DNA of 64,000 nt from Pseudobutyrivibrio xylanivorans (GTDB lineage: Bacteria; Bacillota; Clostridia; Lachnospirales; Lachnospiraceae), in assembly GCF_010906925.1 (NCBI RefSeq), contig NZ_VTVE01000001.1:1302001-1366000 (forward strand), given 5' to 3'. Positions within the stretch are counted from its first letter, which is position 1. Each line of letters starts with the position of its first letter. The notes beneath the pieces were generated by a model. That model was not told the DNA's origin. It saw only the letters and a program-made list of their open reading frames with translations, and searched no databases. Positions 1 through 8,299 of this stretch are shown piece after piece. Both the position numbers and the translations under genes were made by a program.

Positions 1-7
1 ATAAAAA

Positions 8-36
8 CCCTCCTCTCAATACAAATTATTATACCA
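8..36 (-). promoter_or_regulatory. extended -10 promoter and RBS of a gene left of the window
   Basis: On the minus strand an extended -10 (TGGTATAAT, 28-36) is followed by a GAGAGGAGGG ribosome site (8-17). They point to a minus-strand gene starting just beyond position 1; none of its coding sequence is inside the window. Confidence 0.5.
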
Positions 37-82
37 TATTGCAAAAATGAGTACATACAATACAAAAAAGCTACACATTTTT

Positions 83-820
83 TTATTCGTAAGCAAATGT
101 CTTTAGGAACTTCTTCGCACGCTCTGTTTTAGGCTCAATGAAGAATTCCTTTACATCTCTGGTCTCTTCTACAATATCACCCTTATCTATGAAAATAATT
201 CTATCTGCAATAGCCTTAGCGAAAGCCATCTCATGGGTGACAATAAGCATAGTGGAGCCAGCCTTAGCAAGAGCTATCATTGTCTCTAATACCTCATGTA
301 CCATCTCTGGATCAAGTGCTGCTGTAACCTCGTCAAATAGTATCACCTCAGGGTGCATTAAAAGTGCACGAACAATAGCTACTCTCTGCTTTTGTCCTCC
401 AGAAAGCTGTCGTGGATAATAATCCTTTTTGTCCACTAGTCCCACCTTATCAAGAAGTTCTATAGCCTCCTTGGTAGCCTCCTCTTTATCGCGCTTCTGC
501 ACCTTTGTAGGGGCGAGAATGATGTTTTCAAGAACTGTTTTGTGAGGGAACAGCTCATAGGACTGGAAAACCATTCCAATCTTCTGACGTAACTTTGTAA
601 TATCCCTTTTACCGGCCTCAACAGGAAGTCCTGATATGGTAATCACACCTCCCTGAATCTCCTCGAGACCATTTAAACATCTTAAAAATGTGCTCTTCCC
701 ACAACCCGATGGACCAATTATTACTACTACTTCCCCCTTTTCCACAGACAGATTAATATCATTTAAAACTGTATTCTGTCCGAACTCCTTGTGTAAGTGT
801 GTTACTTTTAATAATTCCAT
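83..820 (-). CDS. polar amino-acid ABC transporter ATP-binding protein
   Basis: GlnQ/HisP-type ATPase, 245 residues, the usual length. Walker A GPSGCGKST is at about residues 36-44, the signature LSGGQKQR near 138 and Walker B VILFDEVTAALD near 160. It energises uptake of an amino acid at the cytoplasmic membrane. It is the last gene of the run SGNH hydrolase, binding protein, two permeases, ATPase, and its start abuts the stop of the upstream permease. Family assignment is secure; the substrate (cystine, glutamine or similar) cannot be read from the sequence. Confidence 0.95.
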   Translation of the reverse strand: MELLKVTHLHKEFGQNTVLNDINLSVEKGEVVVIIGPSGCGKSTFLRCLNGLEEIQGGVITISGLPVEAGKRDITKLRQKIGMVFQSYELFPHKTVLENIILAPTKVQKRDKEEATKEAIELLDKVGLVDKKDYYPRQLSGGQKQRVAIVRALLMHPEVILFDEVTAALDPEMVHEVLETMIALAKAGSTMLIVTHEMAFAKAIADRIIFIDKGDIVEETRDVKEFFIEPKTERAKKFLKTFAYE

Positions 821-1495
821 TTACTCCCACCTTTTCTCTAAATATGTTGCGAGCCGGCTGATTGGCCAGCATACAATGAAATATAGTAAAAATACAACTG
901 CAAATACGCCAAAGGCTGCGTTAGGCGACGAATTTCTATTTGCCTCTATAATCTGCTGTGCCACCTTAAGCACCTCAACGATTCCAATCATAAGTACAAG
1001 AGATGTTGTCTTAATCATTCTTGTAATTAGATTTATAGAAAGTGGAATCAGTCTCCTAATTGTCTGTGGGAAAATGATGTAGAAATATGTCTGCACCTTG
1101 TTAAATCCCAAAGCCATTGCTGATTCAAACTGGATTACTGGAATACTCTTTATAGAGCCTCTCACCAGATCTCCCATCTCTGCAGTTCCCCAAAACGTAA
1201 ATACGATAATTGCCGATGCTTCTGCTGAAACTTCCCAACCAAAAACTCTAGTAGTTCCAAAATATACAATGAATAAAAGCACCATCTGAGGCATGATTCT
1301 TACCACCTCAAGATACACTTTGAGTATTGTCTTTAAAAATGGATTGTTTAAAGTCATAAGCATACCAACAACTAGCCCAAGAATTATGCTGAGTACAACA
1401 GCAATCAAGCTAATTTCCACCGATACCCATAATCCTTGAAGTAATCTTAAAAAGTTGGTTCCTTTAAATAGAACATCAATCCCCAAACTGTCCAT
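821..1495 (-). CDS. polar amino-acid ABC transporter permease
   Basis: 224-residue His/Glu/Gln/Arg/opine-family inner-membrane permease with several hydrophobic segments. The EAA-type loop is ESAMALGFNKVQTYFYIIFPQ, about residues 123-143. It overlaps the end of the other permease by 20 bases and directly precedes the ATPase, so a heteromeric channel with that permease is the natural reading. It probably starts at MDSLGIDVLFKG. Confidence 0.93.
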   Translation of the reverse strand: MDSLGIDVLFKGTNFLRLLQGLWVSVEISLIAVVLSIILGLVVGMLMTLNNPFLKTILKVYLEVVRIMPQMVLLFIVYFGTTRVFGWEVSAEASAIIVFTFWGTAEMGDLVRGSIKSIPVIQFESAMALGFNKVQTYFYIIFPQTIRRLIPLSINLITRMIKTTSLVLMIGIVEVLKVAQQIIEANRNSSPNAAFGVFAVVFLLYFIVCWPISRLATYLEKRWE

Positions 1496-2135
1496 AGCGC
1501 ATCCTCCTTTCTACAATTGCACCTATTATAGAAATAGGAAGAAGCATTACCAGGTAAAAAACAACCAAAAGGAATAAGCATTCTATTGTCTTTGCGTACA
1601 TGCCTATCAAATCCTTTGCTGTAAACATCAAATCCATCAAACTGATTGTGGAAAATACAGATGTCTCCTTCAAAAGGAAAATAACATTTGCAAGAATTCC
1701 CGGCACACTGATTGAAATCGCCTGTGGCAAAATAACGTACCACAGTGTCTGGAAATCACTCATTCCAAGGCTAAGTGCGCTCTCGGTCTGAATAACAGGC
1801 ACAGCTTCTAGGCCACTTCGAAATGTCTCTATCATATATGCACCGCCTAAAAGCCCAAGTCCTAGCACACCACAGGTCTTTGCTGTTATTTGAATCCCCA
1901 CCTTTGGAAGGGCAAAATAAATAAAAAATAACTGTACCAAAAGTGGTGTATTTCTAAATAATTCAATGTATATTCCCACAATCTTCCTAAGCACTGGTGT
2001 CTTAAAATGAATAATGGCAGAGCCAATTAAGCCTATTACAAAAGCCAAAATAATGCCCTGCCATCCAATTTTAAGTGTTAAAAATAGTGCATCCTTATAG
2101 AGTGGGAAATATTCAACAAGAATATCCTTATCCAT
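1476..2135 (-). CDS. polar amino-acid ABC transporter permease
   Basis: 219-residue second permease of the operon, same family. The N-terminal periphery MDKDILVEYFPLYKDAL is followed by membrane segments and the loop ESALSLGMSDFQTLWYVILP that docks on the ATPase. Its 3' end overlaps the downstream permease, which suggests translational coupling. The binding protein lies 36 bases upstream. Confidence 0.93.
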   Translation of the reverse strand: MDKDILVEYFPLYKDALFLTLKIGWQGIILAFVIGLIGSAIIHFKTPVLRKIVGIYIELFRNTPLLVQLFFIYFALPKVGIQITAKTCGVLGLGLLGGAYMIETFRSGLEAVPVIQTESALSLGMSDFQTLWYVILPQAISISVPGILANVIFLLKETSVFSTISLMDLMFTAKDLIGMYAKTIECLFLLVVFYLVMLLPISIIGAIVERRMRYGQFGD

Positions 2136-2170
2136 TACTATAGGTTACAAATCCTTTCGTATAATACTTC

Positions 2171-3061
2171 CTACTTGCTAGGCTCTACTACAAGCTCATC
2201 CTCGTAATCAGCACCGTATGTATCAAGAAGTGTTGCTTCGTAATCAGCATGGAAGAAATTCTCGCTTCCGAGAGATACAAGCTCGTCATTTAACCATGTT
2301 AAAAGTGTCTCATTACCCTTTGTTACAGCAGGAGCAATTGTATCCTGGTCACCAAGTGATGGAATGCCTACTGTATAGCCTTCGTTTTCAATTGCAAAAG
2401 CAATAACCTCTGTGTTGTCATTAGCCCATGCTACGCCGTTGCCATTTTCAAATGCTGTCTTTGCCTCAGCGTAAGCATCATACTTCTGAAGCTTGATATC
2501 TGGGTAATTCTTAGCAAGATATGTCTCTGCTGTTGTTCCTGAGATAACGATAACCTCGTCATCAGCACCTAAATCATCGAGGCTCTCGATTACAGCTCCA
2601 TCAGGTGAAACAACACCAAGCGCTACATTCATGTATGGTAAAGCAAAATCAACTTCCTGAGCGCGCTCCTCTGTAACTGTAAAGTTAGCAAGGATGATAT
2701 CAACCTTTCCTGTCTGAAGATATTCGATTCTGTTAGCTGCCTCAGTTGATACATAGTTAATATCTACGCCAAGATCCTCACCGATTTTCTCAGCAAGATA
2801 TACATCATATCCAGCGTACTCACCATTTTCATCTACATAACCAAATGGGCTCTTGTCTGAGAATACACCGATATTGATTGTGCCGCTTTCTTTAATTTCA
2901 TCAAGTGTTCTAAAACCTGCTGCGCTTTCACCTGCCTCTACAGCGCTTCCATCAGCACTGCTGTCAGCCTTGTCAGATGAACCGCAACCAGTAAGTGAAG
3001 CTGCTAAAAGTCCTGTCACTAAAAGTCCACTTGTTAATGTCTTTACTAAATTCTTTTTCAT
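2171..3061 (-). CDS. amino-acid ABC transporter substrate-binding lipoprotein
   Basis: 296 residues. A lipoprotein signal with lipobox LTGC is followed by a Ser/Asp/Ala-rich linker and an SBP family 3 domain (GTINIGVFSDKSPFGYVDEN, then YDVYLAEKIGEDLGV). This fold captures polar amino acids outside the membrane; cystine, glutamine and glutamate binders look alike at this level. It is preceded by an SGNH hydrolase 24 bases upstream and followed by both permeases. A candidate Rrf2-type element in the operon promoter (3758-3795) hints at sulfur or Fe-S control, which would fit cystine, but that is inference. Confidence 0.92.
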   Translation of the reverse strand: MKKNLVKTLTSGLLVTGLLAASLTGCGSSDKADSSADGSAVEAGESAAGFRTLDEIKESGTINIGVFSDKSPFGYVDENGEYAGYDVYLAEKIGEDLGVDINYVSTEAANRIEYLQTGKVDIILANFTVTEERAQEVDFALPYMNVALGVVSPDGAVIESLDDLGADDEVIVISGTTAETYLAKNYPDIKLQKYDAYAEAKTAFENGNGVAWANDNTEVIAFAIENEGYTVGIPSLGDQDTIAPAVTKGNETLLTWLNDELVSLGSENFFHADYEATLLDTYGADYEDELVVEPSK

Positions 3062-3084
3062 ATTAATTTCCTCTTTTCTATTAA

Positions 3085-3705
3085 TTAAGCTGCAACGAGC
3101 TTTTTGTATATTGCATTTGCTAGAGCAAGATGTCCCTTTTCATCTAAGTGCTCCTGATCTGTTTCTGATGGCTTAGCCACATCAGATGCTGCCAAAAACA
3201 TACAATCAAACTCCTCTGCAAGCTTTGCAAACACTGCCTTAAGCTCCTTAGAAGTGATAACTGATTTCTCATCAAACTCAGGATCAAACTCTTCCTTCCA
3301 TACTGTATCTCCCAAGTGGATTGGGGAAAGAAGTAGGATTTTCGCTGCGCTATTGTTGTCTCTAATCTGTCTAAGTAAAATCTCAGCGCCTCTGGCTATA
3401 AGCTTTGGTGAAGCATTATAGACAGCCTTACAATCATTTGTTCCAAGCATGACCACTACTGTGTCAACAGGTCCATGGCTCTCAAGAAGAATTGGAAGTA
3501 ATTTGGAGCCATTTCTTCCCTGTCTTGTGCTGTCCTCAAAAACTGTAGTCCGTCCTACTAGTCCTTCCTCTATCACTTCATAATCCTGGTGACCAAGCAT
3601 GTCGGAAAGCACCCCGGTCCATCTTTCAGTTTTCTCAAATCTGCCACTACCGTCTGGCTTTAATCCATATGTGTTTGAATCGCCAAAGCAAAGTACACTC
3701 TTCAT
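3085..3705 (-). CDS. SGNH/GDSL-family hydrolase
   Basis: 206 residues, arylesterase/lysophospholipase L1-like. The catalytic block I CFGDSNTYG is at residues 5-13, block III GTND near 117 and the C-terminal DxxH as DQEHLDEKGH. Such enzymes deacylate or deacetylate esters; no signal peptide is visible, so it should be cytoplasmic. It is the first gene of the amino-acid transporter operon, an unusual placement. Its promoter (TTGACT, 17 bp, TAATAT) is embedded in a long inverted repeat. Confidence 0.9.
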   Translation of the reverse strand: MKSVLCFGDSNTYGLKPDGSGRFEKTERWTGVLSDMLGHQDYEVIEEGLVGRTTVFEDSTRQGRNGSKLLPILLESHGPVDTVVVMLGTNDCKAVYNASPKLIARGAEILLRQIRDNNSAAKILLLSPIHLGDTVWKEEFDPEFDEKSVITSKELKAVFAKLAEEFDCMFLAASDVAKPSETDQEHLDEKGHLALANAIYKKLVAA

Positions 3706-3757
3706 CTTGGTCCCCTTTCTGTGCCCTTTTGTATGGGCTTTTGTCTTGCATGTTGGT

Positions 3758-3795
3758 ATATTAAACCTACTTGCCTACTGAGTCAATAGGTTTAA
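3758..3795 (-). promoter_or_regulatory. promoter of the SGNH/amino-acid transporter operon with inverted repeat
   Basis: Minus-strand -35 TTGACT (3781-3786), 17-bp spacer and -10 TAATAT (3758-3763). The outer arms TTAAACCTA (3761-3769) and TAGGTTTAA (3787-3795) are perfectly complementary, so the whole promoter lies inside a dyad. It contains CCTATTGACT-N3-TAGGC, which recurs in the iscS promoter. Confidence 0.65.
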
Positions 3796-3897
3796 TAATA
3801 AGCAAAAATTATAGTCTGCTATCAATTCTATTAATAGCAACTTCAACCTCTATAAATTATGCCTTTTTTGATACAGGCTATAAAAATCTGTTACTTA

Positions 3898-3926
3898 TTG
3901 ATTTGCCTATTAACCTATCGTATAAT
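3898..3926 (+). promoter_or_regulatory. promoter of the Rrf2 regulator gene
   Basis: -35 TTGATT (3898-3903), 17-bp spacer, -10 TATAAT (3921-3926). The spacer holds two CCTAT half-sites (GCCTATTAACCTAT), suggesting autoregulation by the Rrf2 protein. Confidence 0.65.
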
Positions 3927-3971
3927 AGTACAAAACCAGCGATTGAATTAAAAAATTATGGAGGATTGATT

Positions 3972-4373
3972 ATGTTCAGTACAAAGGGTCGATATGCACT
4001 GCGTGTCATGATAGACTTAGCTCAACAACATAGTGAAGAATACATTCCCCTAAAGGACATCGCAGAGCGTCAGGATATTTCCAAAAAATATTTAGAGATT
4101 ATTGTTAAAGAATTAGTTCACGGCGGCTTTGTAAAGGGTGTCAGTGGAAAAGGTGGCGGATACATGCTTACTCGCTCTCCTGAGGAGTATTCAATTGGAG
4201 AGATAATCGAGCTCATGGAAGGAAGCCTTGCTCCAGTTGCCTGTCTAGCAGATGGCGCTGAGGATTGTCCTCGTGAAAAAGTATGTAAGACACTTCCTAT
4301 GTGGACTGAGTTCTATATGTTAGAGCGAGATTTCTTCTACGGCAAGAAGCTCAGTGATATAGTAAATTCATAG
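3972..4373 (+). CDS. Rrf2-family transcriptional regulator with three cysteines
   Basis: 133 residues from MFSTKGRYALRVMIDLAQ. I chose this start because GGAGG lies just upstream and the promoter ends at 3926; the longer frame from 3771 runs through that promoter. The winged helix is at residues 1-60, and the block ISKKYLEIIVKELVHGGFVKG is typical of IscR/CymR/NsrR. Three cysteines spaced C-x7-C-x5-C (about residues 92-108) resemble the Fe-S ligands of IscR and NsrR, so this is probably an Fe-S-sensing repressor. Candidate targets are its own promoter, the divergent SGNH/amino-acid transport operon and iscSU at 53-54.7 kb. Confidence 0.9.
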   Translation: MFSTKGRYALRVMIDLAQQHSEEYIPLKDIAERQDISKKYLEIIVKELVHGGFVKGVSGKGGGYMLTRSPEEYSIGEIIELMEGSLAPVACLADGAEDCPREKVCKTLPMWTEFYMLERDFFYGKKLSDIVNS

Positions 4374-4388
4374 TATTTTCTACTTGAA

Positions 4389-4421
4389 ACAGTCATCTTT
4401 TGATGGCTGTTTTTTATTTTA
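4389..4421 (+). terminator. rho-independent terminator of the Rrf2 gene
   Basis: Stem ACAGTCATC/GATGGCTGT (4389-4397, 4402-4410, one G-T pair) with a TTTT loop, followed by a T-rich run. Confidence 0.85.
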
Positions 4422-4455
4422 TTTTCTTACTAAATACCACAATATAATTTAATAG

Positions 4456-4484
4456 TTGACGAATAAGTGCATTAGTGTTATAAC
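4456..4484 (+). promoter_or_regulatory. promoter of the small lipoprotein gene
   Basis: -35 TTGACG (4456-4461), 17-bp spacer, -10 TATAAC (4479-4484), about 40 bases upstream of the start codon. Confidence 0.6.
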
Positions 4485-4523
4485 TGTACTAGAACGTATA
4501 ACACAGTAACAAGGAGATAATTT

Positions 4524-5108
4524 ATGAAAAGAAAATTAGTATTGCTTTCAGCAGCAACAATTCTCAGCCTTTCCCTTTTTGGCTGTAGTACAGAAGTAAC
4601 AAATGATGATATTCCAGAAGATACAGTATGCCAAGCTCCATCAGATGATTACTGCGGAGGCTGTGGTACATCTATTGAGAATCTTAATACTTTAGATACA
4701 AAAGATAAAATTGCCCAGACTACTGTAGAATACAATGGAGTTAGCTTTTCTCTATTCGCTGATGCTAATGCTATTCTTGACAAATTAGGCGAGCCAACTG
4801 AGACAAGTGAATTTGATTCATTCTACAATAACACTTATGAAAATTGCGTTATCGAATATGAGTCAACTAACGATGACCCTACTATTGATTATTTATTAAT
4901 TAAAACTGATGAATTTACATCAAACGGCATTAAAATCGGTGCTTCTGAAGAAGAAGTAAAAAAAGCATTTGGCGAGCCATCTACTGAATATGATTGTGAA
5001 GACCAGCACTTCTTTGATTATTACTATGATGAATTCTCACAGTACTTTACTTTCAAAGATGGTAAACTTGTAGAATTCTCTTTCACAGCCAACTGTACTA
5101 CCGAATAA
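4524..5108 (+). CDS. hypothetical small lipoprotein
   Basis: 194 residues. A signal peptide with lipobox LFGC (Cys about 21) is followed by a short Cys-containing linker (CQAPSDDYCGGCG). Two related halves follow, each with the pattern G-x-x-(S/I)...L/F-GEP (DKLGEPTE about 90, KAFGEPSTE about 150). The GEP repeats recall small surface lipoproteins with BamE/SmpA-like modules, but I do not recognise the family. It is monocistronic with its own promoter and terminator. The function is unknown. Confidence 0.75.
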   Translation: MKRKLVLLSAATILSLSLFGCSTEVTNDDIPEDTVCQAPSDDYCGGCGTSIENLNTLDTKDKIAQTTVEYNGVSFSLFADANAILDKLGEPTETSEFDSFYNNTYENCVIEYESTNDDPTIDYLLIKTDEFTSNGIKIGASEEEVKKAFGEPSTEYDCEDQHFFDYYYDEFSQYFTFKDGKLVEFSFTANCTTE

Positions 5109-5142
5109 ACCTGTTAACACCCTACCCCTAATTAACATAAAA

Positions 5143-5172
5143 GGGAGGCCATAAGGCCTCCCGATTTTTTTT
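5143..5172. terminator. bidirectional terminator
   Basis: Perfect GC-rich stem GGGAGGCC/GGCCTCCC with ATAA loop (5143-5162), then GATTTTTTTT on the plus strand and AAAA on the other side. It separates the convergent lipoprotein gene and membrane-protein pair. Confidence 0.9.
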
Positions 5173-5182
5173 GCAATTTTAA

Positions 5183-5488
5183 TTATTTAGTAATTGATTT
5201 TCTAACTACACCCTTTGGGTCTTTTACTAAAAGATAAACAACCCAAATGATAAGAGCAAAGGCGATTACTGATAAGCCAAGAAAGCTATCGTTAATCATA
5301 TCTTCTAATGCAGGATTGAAATACTCTGCGCCAAGCTCAATGTACTCTGCAATAGCATCTACAAACCACATAAGTGATGCGCCCCAGAACATGTACATTA
5401 AAACATGAAGCTTCATATTGTCATTCTCTCTGTTGTACCATTTAACTGTTGTAATAATAGCAGCGAAAACTGTAAGTAATAAAGTCAT
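5183..5488 (-). CDS. small integral membrane protein
   Basis: 101 residues with a hydrophobic N terminus (MTLLLTVFAAIITTVKW), a second segment (VLMYMFWGASLMWFVDAIAEY) and a third near residue 75 (FALIIWVVYLLV). It lies 10 bases downstream of another small membrane protein and presumably works with it. I do not recognise the family. Confidence 0.75.
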   Translation of the reverse strand: MTLLLTVFAAIITTVKWYNRENDNMKLHVLMYMFWGASLMWFVDAIAEYIELGAEYFNPALEDMINDSFLGLSVIAFALIIWVVYLLVKDPKGVVRKSITK

Positions 5489-5498
5489 CTTCTACCTC

Positions 5499-5882
5499 CT
5501 ACTTTGCAGCTTCTGTATTTGCAACTGGACGCTTAACAATCACATCTGCAGCTACACAAATACCAATCCAAACAACAGTAACAAGAAGTGCCATACCAAC
5601 ACCTACTGTGCCCATCTCGTGAAGCATCTCTGCCTTGTCCTCTGGATTCTCCATAGCTGTTAAAAATGGGAAGAATGGCTTAACCTCACCATGCCATACG
5701 TGCTCATATGCCAAAAGCACAGCACCACCCCAAAGTAAGTTTGTTAACCACTTTAACTTACGAGAAAATGGAATACCTGTTGATTCTGCAGCCTTTTCGC
5801 CACCTTTATTCTTTTTTTCAATACTTTTCTTAACTATAGTTGAAACTATAGCCTCGCCAGCTGGCACTGTAAAACAAGCCAT
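5499..5882 (-). CDS. small integral membrane protein
   Basis: 127 residues. A cytosolic-looking basic N-terminal region (KKSIEKKNKGGEK) is followed by two hydrophobic segments (LTNLLWGGAVLLAYEHVW and VGMALLVTVVWIGICVAAD). A strong AAGGAGG site precedes the start. The two-gene unit ends at the shared terminator at 5143. Conserved His, Trp and Glu next to the first segment (YEHVWHGEV) could bind a cofactor, but that is speculation. Confidence 0.75.
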   Translation of the reverse strand: MACFTVPAGEAIVSTIVKKSIEKKNKGGEKAAESTGIPFSRKLKWLTNLLWGGAVLLAYEHVWHGEVKPFFPFLTAMENPEDKAEMLHEMGTVGVGMALLVTVVWIGICVAADVIVKRPVANTEAAK

Positions 5883-6005
5883 AATAGACCTCCTTATTAA
5901 TCATGAATTCGAATGAAATTATATCAATATTATAATTAAATATGAACGTCTTTAAGAGCTTATTTCTATTCTAATTGTGACAGCATCTATTCCTCTATGG
6001 AATAT

Positions 6006-6920
6006 CTAATTATTTTTCCCTTCAGCAGTGTATTTTACAAGCATTTCGATATAGTTTTTTGTCAACTGTGACTGTGGGATACTGCTTGGAAGAATGTAAC
6101 CAATTTCCATGTAATCATCTACCTTTAGGGGTTTAGCAATAATATTTGCGCCATTAAGCTCCTCACTTATAACACCGCTACAGATAGTGTATCCGTTAAG
6201 ACCAATCAAAAGATTAAAAAGGGTAGCTCTATCTCTTACGATTATCTCCTTATCACTATCGATAGTGCTAAGTATCTCCTCAGAGAAATAAAAGGAGTTA
6301 TGACTTCCCTGCTCATATGAAAGACGTGGATATTCCTTTAAATCCTCTAAACTTAATGATTTCTTTTTGGCCAAAGGGCTATTTTTTCCTATGAATACAT
6401 GAGGCTTGGCCTTGAACAAAAGATGAAAATTCAGGCCATTGTCCCTCAAGGTCTTTTTAATAACCGTCTCATTAAACTTATTAATATAGAGAATTCCTAT
6501 CTCACTTCGAAGCTTCGCCACATCCTCGATAATATCGTAGGTCTGGGTCTCTCTCATGTGAAACTCATATTTATCTCCACCATATTTTTTTAAAAGCTCA
6601 ACAAATGCCTCCACAACAAAAGAATAATGCTGGGCAGAGACACAAAATCTCTGCTTGATGTGGCTGACGCCCGTATACTTCTCCTCAATCAAATTAGCCT
6701 GATCTAAGACCTGTCTGGCATAACCTAAAAACTCATCTCCCTCAGGAGTGATTTCTATTCCCTTGTTGGAACGAGTAAATATAGTGATATTGTATTCATT
6801 TTCAAGTTCTCTAATTGCAGATGTCAAACTAGGCTGAGCTATAAAAAGTTTTTTTGCCGCCTCAGTAATATTGCCTGTTTCTGCAACTTCAACCACGTAT
6901 CTAAGCTGTTTTAGTGTCAT
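6006..6920 (-). CDS. LysR-family transcriptional regulator
   Basis: 304 residues. The N-terminal winged helix MTLKQLRYVVEVAETGNITEAAKKLFIAQPSLT is followed by a co-inducer domain of normal length. It is divergent from a MetE-like methyltransferase, which it probably controls. The 196-bp intergenic region carries a perfect 11-bp inverted repeat (6978-7024). By analogy with MetR/CysB-type regulators the signal may be a sulfur-amino-acid intermediate; the sequence does not show which. Confidence 0.9.
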   Translation of the reverse strand: MTLKQLRYVVEVAETGNITEAAKKLFIAQPSLTSAIRELENEYNITIFTRSNKGIEITPEGDEFLGYARQVLDQANLIEEKYTGVSHIKQRFCVSAQHYSFVVEAFVELLKKYGGDKYEFHMRETQTYDIIEDVAKLRSEIGILYINKFNETVIKKTLRDNGLNFHLLFKAKPHVFIGKNSPLAKKKSLSLEDLKEYPRLSYEQGSHNSFYFSEEILSTIDSDKEIIVRDRATLFNLLIGLNGYTICSGVISEELNGANIIAKPLKVDDYMEIGYILPSSIPQSQLTKNYIEMLVKYTAEGKNN

Positions 6921-6977
6921 GTCTTCTCCTTATATTAAAACTACTCAATAGATTCTTTAGCTATTATAGCTTTTATT

Positions 6978-7024
6978 ATAGGTAAAATCTATCAATCAGT
7001 CATAATTTTTTATATTTTACCTAT
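6978..7024. promoter_or_regulatory. inverted repeat, likely LysR operator
   Basis: ATAGGTAAAAT (6978-6988) and ATTTTACCTAT (7014-7024) are perfect inverted copies 25 bp apart, in the divergent LysR/methyltransferase intergenic region. Confidence 0.5.
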
Positions 7025-7051
7025 CTACTCACTAGGCATATAATCCTCATA

Positions 7052-7080
7052 TTGAACATATTGTAAAACATTGGTATTGC
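7052..7080 (+). promoter_or_regulatory. promoter of the MetE-like gene
   Basis: -35 TTGAAC (7052-7057), 17-bp spacer, -10 TATTGC (7075-7080). It lies about 28 bp downstream of the inverted repeat, consistent with LysR activation. Confidence 0.5.
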
Positions 7081-7116
7081 GCAGAACCGTTAAAACTAAA
7101 CAAAAAGGAGAATAAA

Positions 7117-8235
7117 ATGAGCAAAATACAGACACCTTACAGATATGATTTTGTAGGAAGTTTCCTTAGACCACAGGCTCTTAAGGATGCAAAAGCAGCT
7201 TTTCAGGCTGGCAAAATCACAAAAGAAGAATTCGATAAAGTTGTAAATGAAGAAATCACAAAGGTTGTAGCTAAGCAGAAAAAGCTTGGTTACCACGTAA
7301 TCACAGACGGAGAATTCAGAAGAACATTTTGGCACCTTGATTTCATGTGGGGCTTTGAAGGAGTTGCCCACGAAAACACAGGTGGCGGCGTTAGCTTCAA
7401 CGGGGAGCTCGCATTACTTGATGACACATATCTTGTAGGAAAAATCAAAGCAAAGGCTCATCCATTTGTTGAGTATTTCAAGTTCTTAAAGCAGTTTGAG
7501 GATGAAAATACTGTTGCAAAATATACTATCCCAGCACCTGCTCAGACTTTCCAGCAGATGATTGTCCCTGCAAACTATGAGACTACAAGAAAATTCTATC
7601 CTACAAATGAGGAATTAATCCAGGATATCGGAGTTGCATACCAGGATGTTATCAAGCAGTTCTACGAGGCAGGCTGCCGCAATCTTCAGTTTGATGATTG
7701 TACATGGGGTGCCATCGTAGGAGATGCTGCAAAGCAGAGATACGCAAGCCTTGGTATTGATCTTGAGGATGTTAAAAAGCAGCTTCTTGAAGTTAATAAC
7801 CTTGCACTTGAGAACAAGCCAGCTGACATGGTAATCACATCACACATTTGCCGTGGTAACTACCACTCTACATTCTTTACAAGTGGCCCATACGACTCAG
7901 TAGCAGACTACGTATTTGCCAAGGAAAATGTAGATGCTCTCTTCCTTGAGTACGATGATGCTCGCTCTGGTGGATTTGCTCCGCTTGCTAAGGTATCACC
8001 TGATAAAAAGGTAGTTCTTGGTCTCATTACAACAAAGACACCACAGCTTGAGAACAAGGAGACAATCATTAAGCGTATCAAGGACGCATCAAAATATATT
8101 CCACTCGATAGACTTTATCTCAGCCCTCAGTGCGGATTTGCCTCATGCGAAATCGGTAACAAACTTACTGAAGATGAGCAGTGGGCAAAGCTTAAACTAG
8201 TTAAAGAAATCGCAGAAGAAGTTTGGGGTAAATAA
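7117..8235 (+). CDS. MetE C-terminal-like methyltransferase (YxjG/YxjH type)
   Basis: 372 residues, matching the stand-alone C-terminal catalytic domain of cobalamin-independent methionine synthase. Visible features are the FRRTFWHLDFMWG segment after DGEF, a probable zinc-site HICRGNYHSTFF near residue 245 and the second ligand region LSPQCGFAS near 345. Relatives transfer a methyl group to homocysteine or a related thiol. AAAAGGAG precedes the ATG. The divergent LysR gene is the likely regulator; I see no S-box riboswitch in the leader. Confidence 0.9.
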   Translation: MSKIQTPYRYDFVGSFLRPQALKDAKAAFQAGKITKEEFDKVVNEEITKVVAKQKKLGYHVITDGEFRRTFWHLDFMWGFEGVAHENTGGGVSFNGELALLDDTYLVGKIKAKAHPFVEYFKFLKQFEDENTVAKYTIPAPAQTFQQMIVPANYETTRKFYPTNEELIQDIGVAYQDVIKQFYEAGCRNLQFDDCTWGAIVGDAAKQRYASLGIDLEDVKKQLLEVNNLALENKPADMVITSHICRGNYHSTFFTSGPYDSVADYVFAKENVDALFLEYDDARSGGFAPLAKVSPDKKVVLGLITTKTPQLENKETIIKRIKDASKYIPLDRLYLSPQCGFASCEIGNKLTEDEQWAKLKLVKEIAEEVWGK

Positions 8236-8245
8236 TCCATACATC

Positions 8246-8276
8246 AAAAGGCAGATGCTTGATGCATCTGCCTTTT
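8246..8276. terminator. bidirectional terminator at the left edge of the bacteriocin island
   Basis: Perfect 13-bp stem AAAAGGCAGATGC/GCATCTGCCTTTT with a 5-base loop, between the convergent methyltransferase and HlyD genes. The inner ten pairs recur at 19265-19289. Confidence 0.9.
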
Positions 8277-8299
8277 GTTATAGTATAGCTTCTGTACTT

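Noticed and set aside
2171-3061. Assigning cystine as the transported substrate
   Set aside because: SBP family 3 proteins for several amino acids look alike and no selective residue could be read with confidence.
3771-3971. Longer N terminus for the Rrf2 regulator
   Set aside because: It covers the promoter -35/-10 at 3898-3926 and does not match the family start MFSTKGRYALR.
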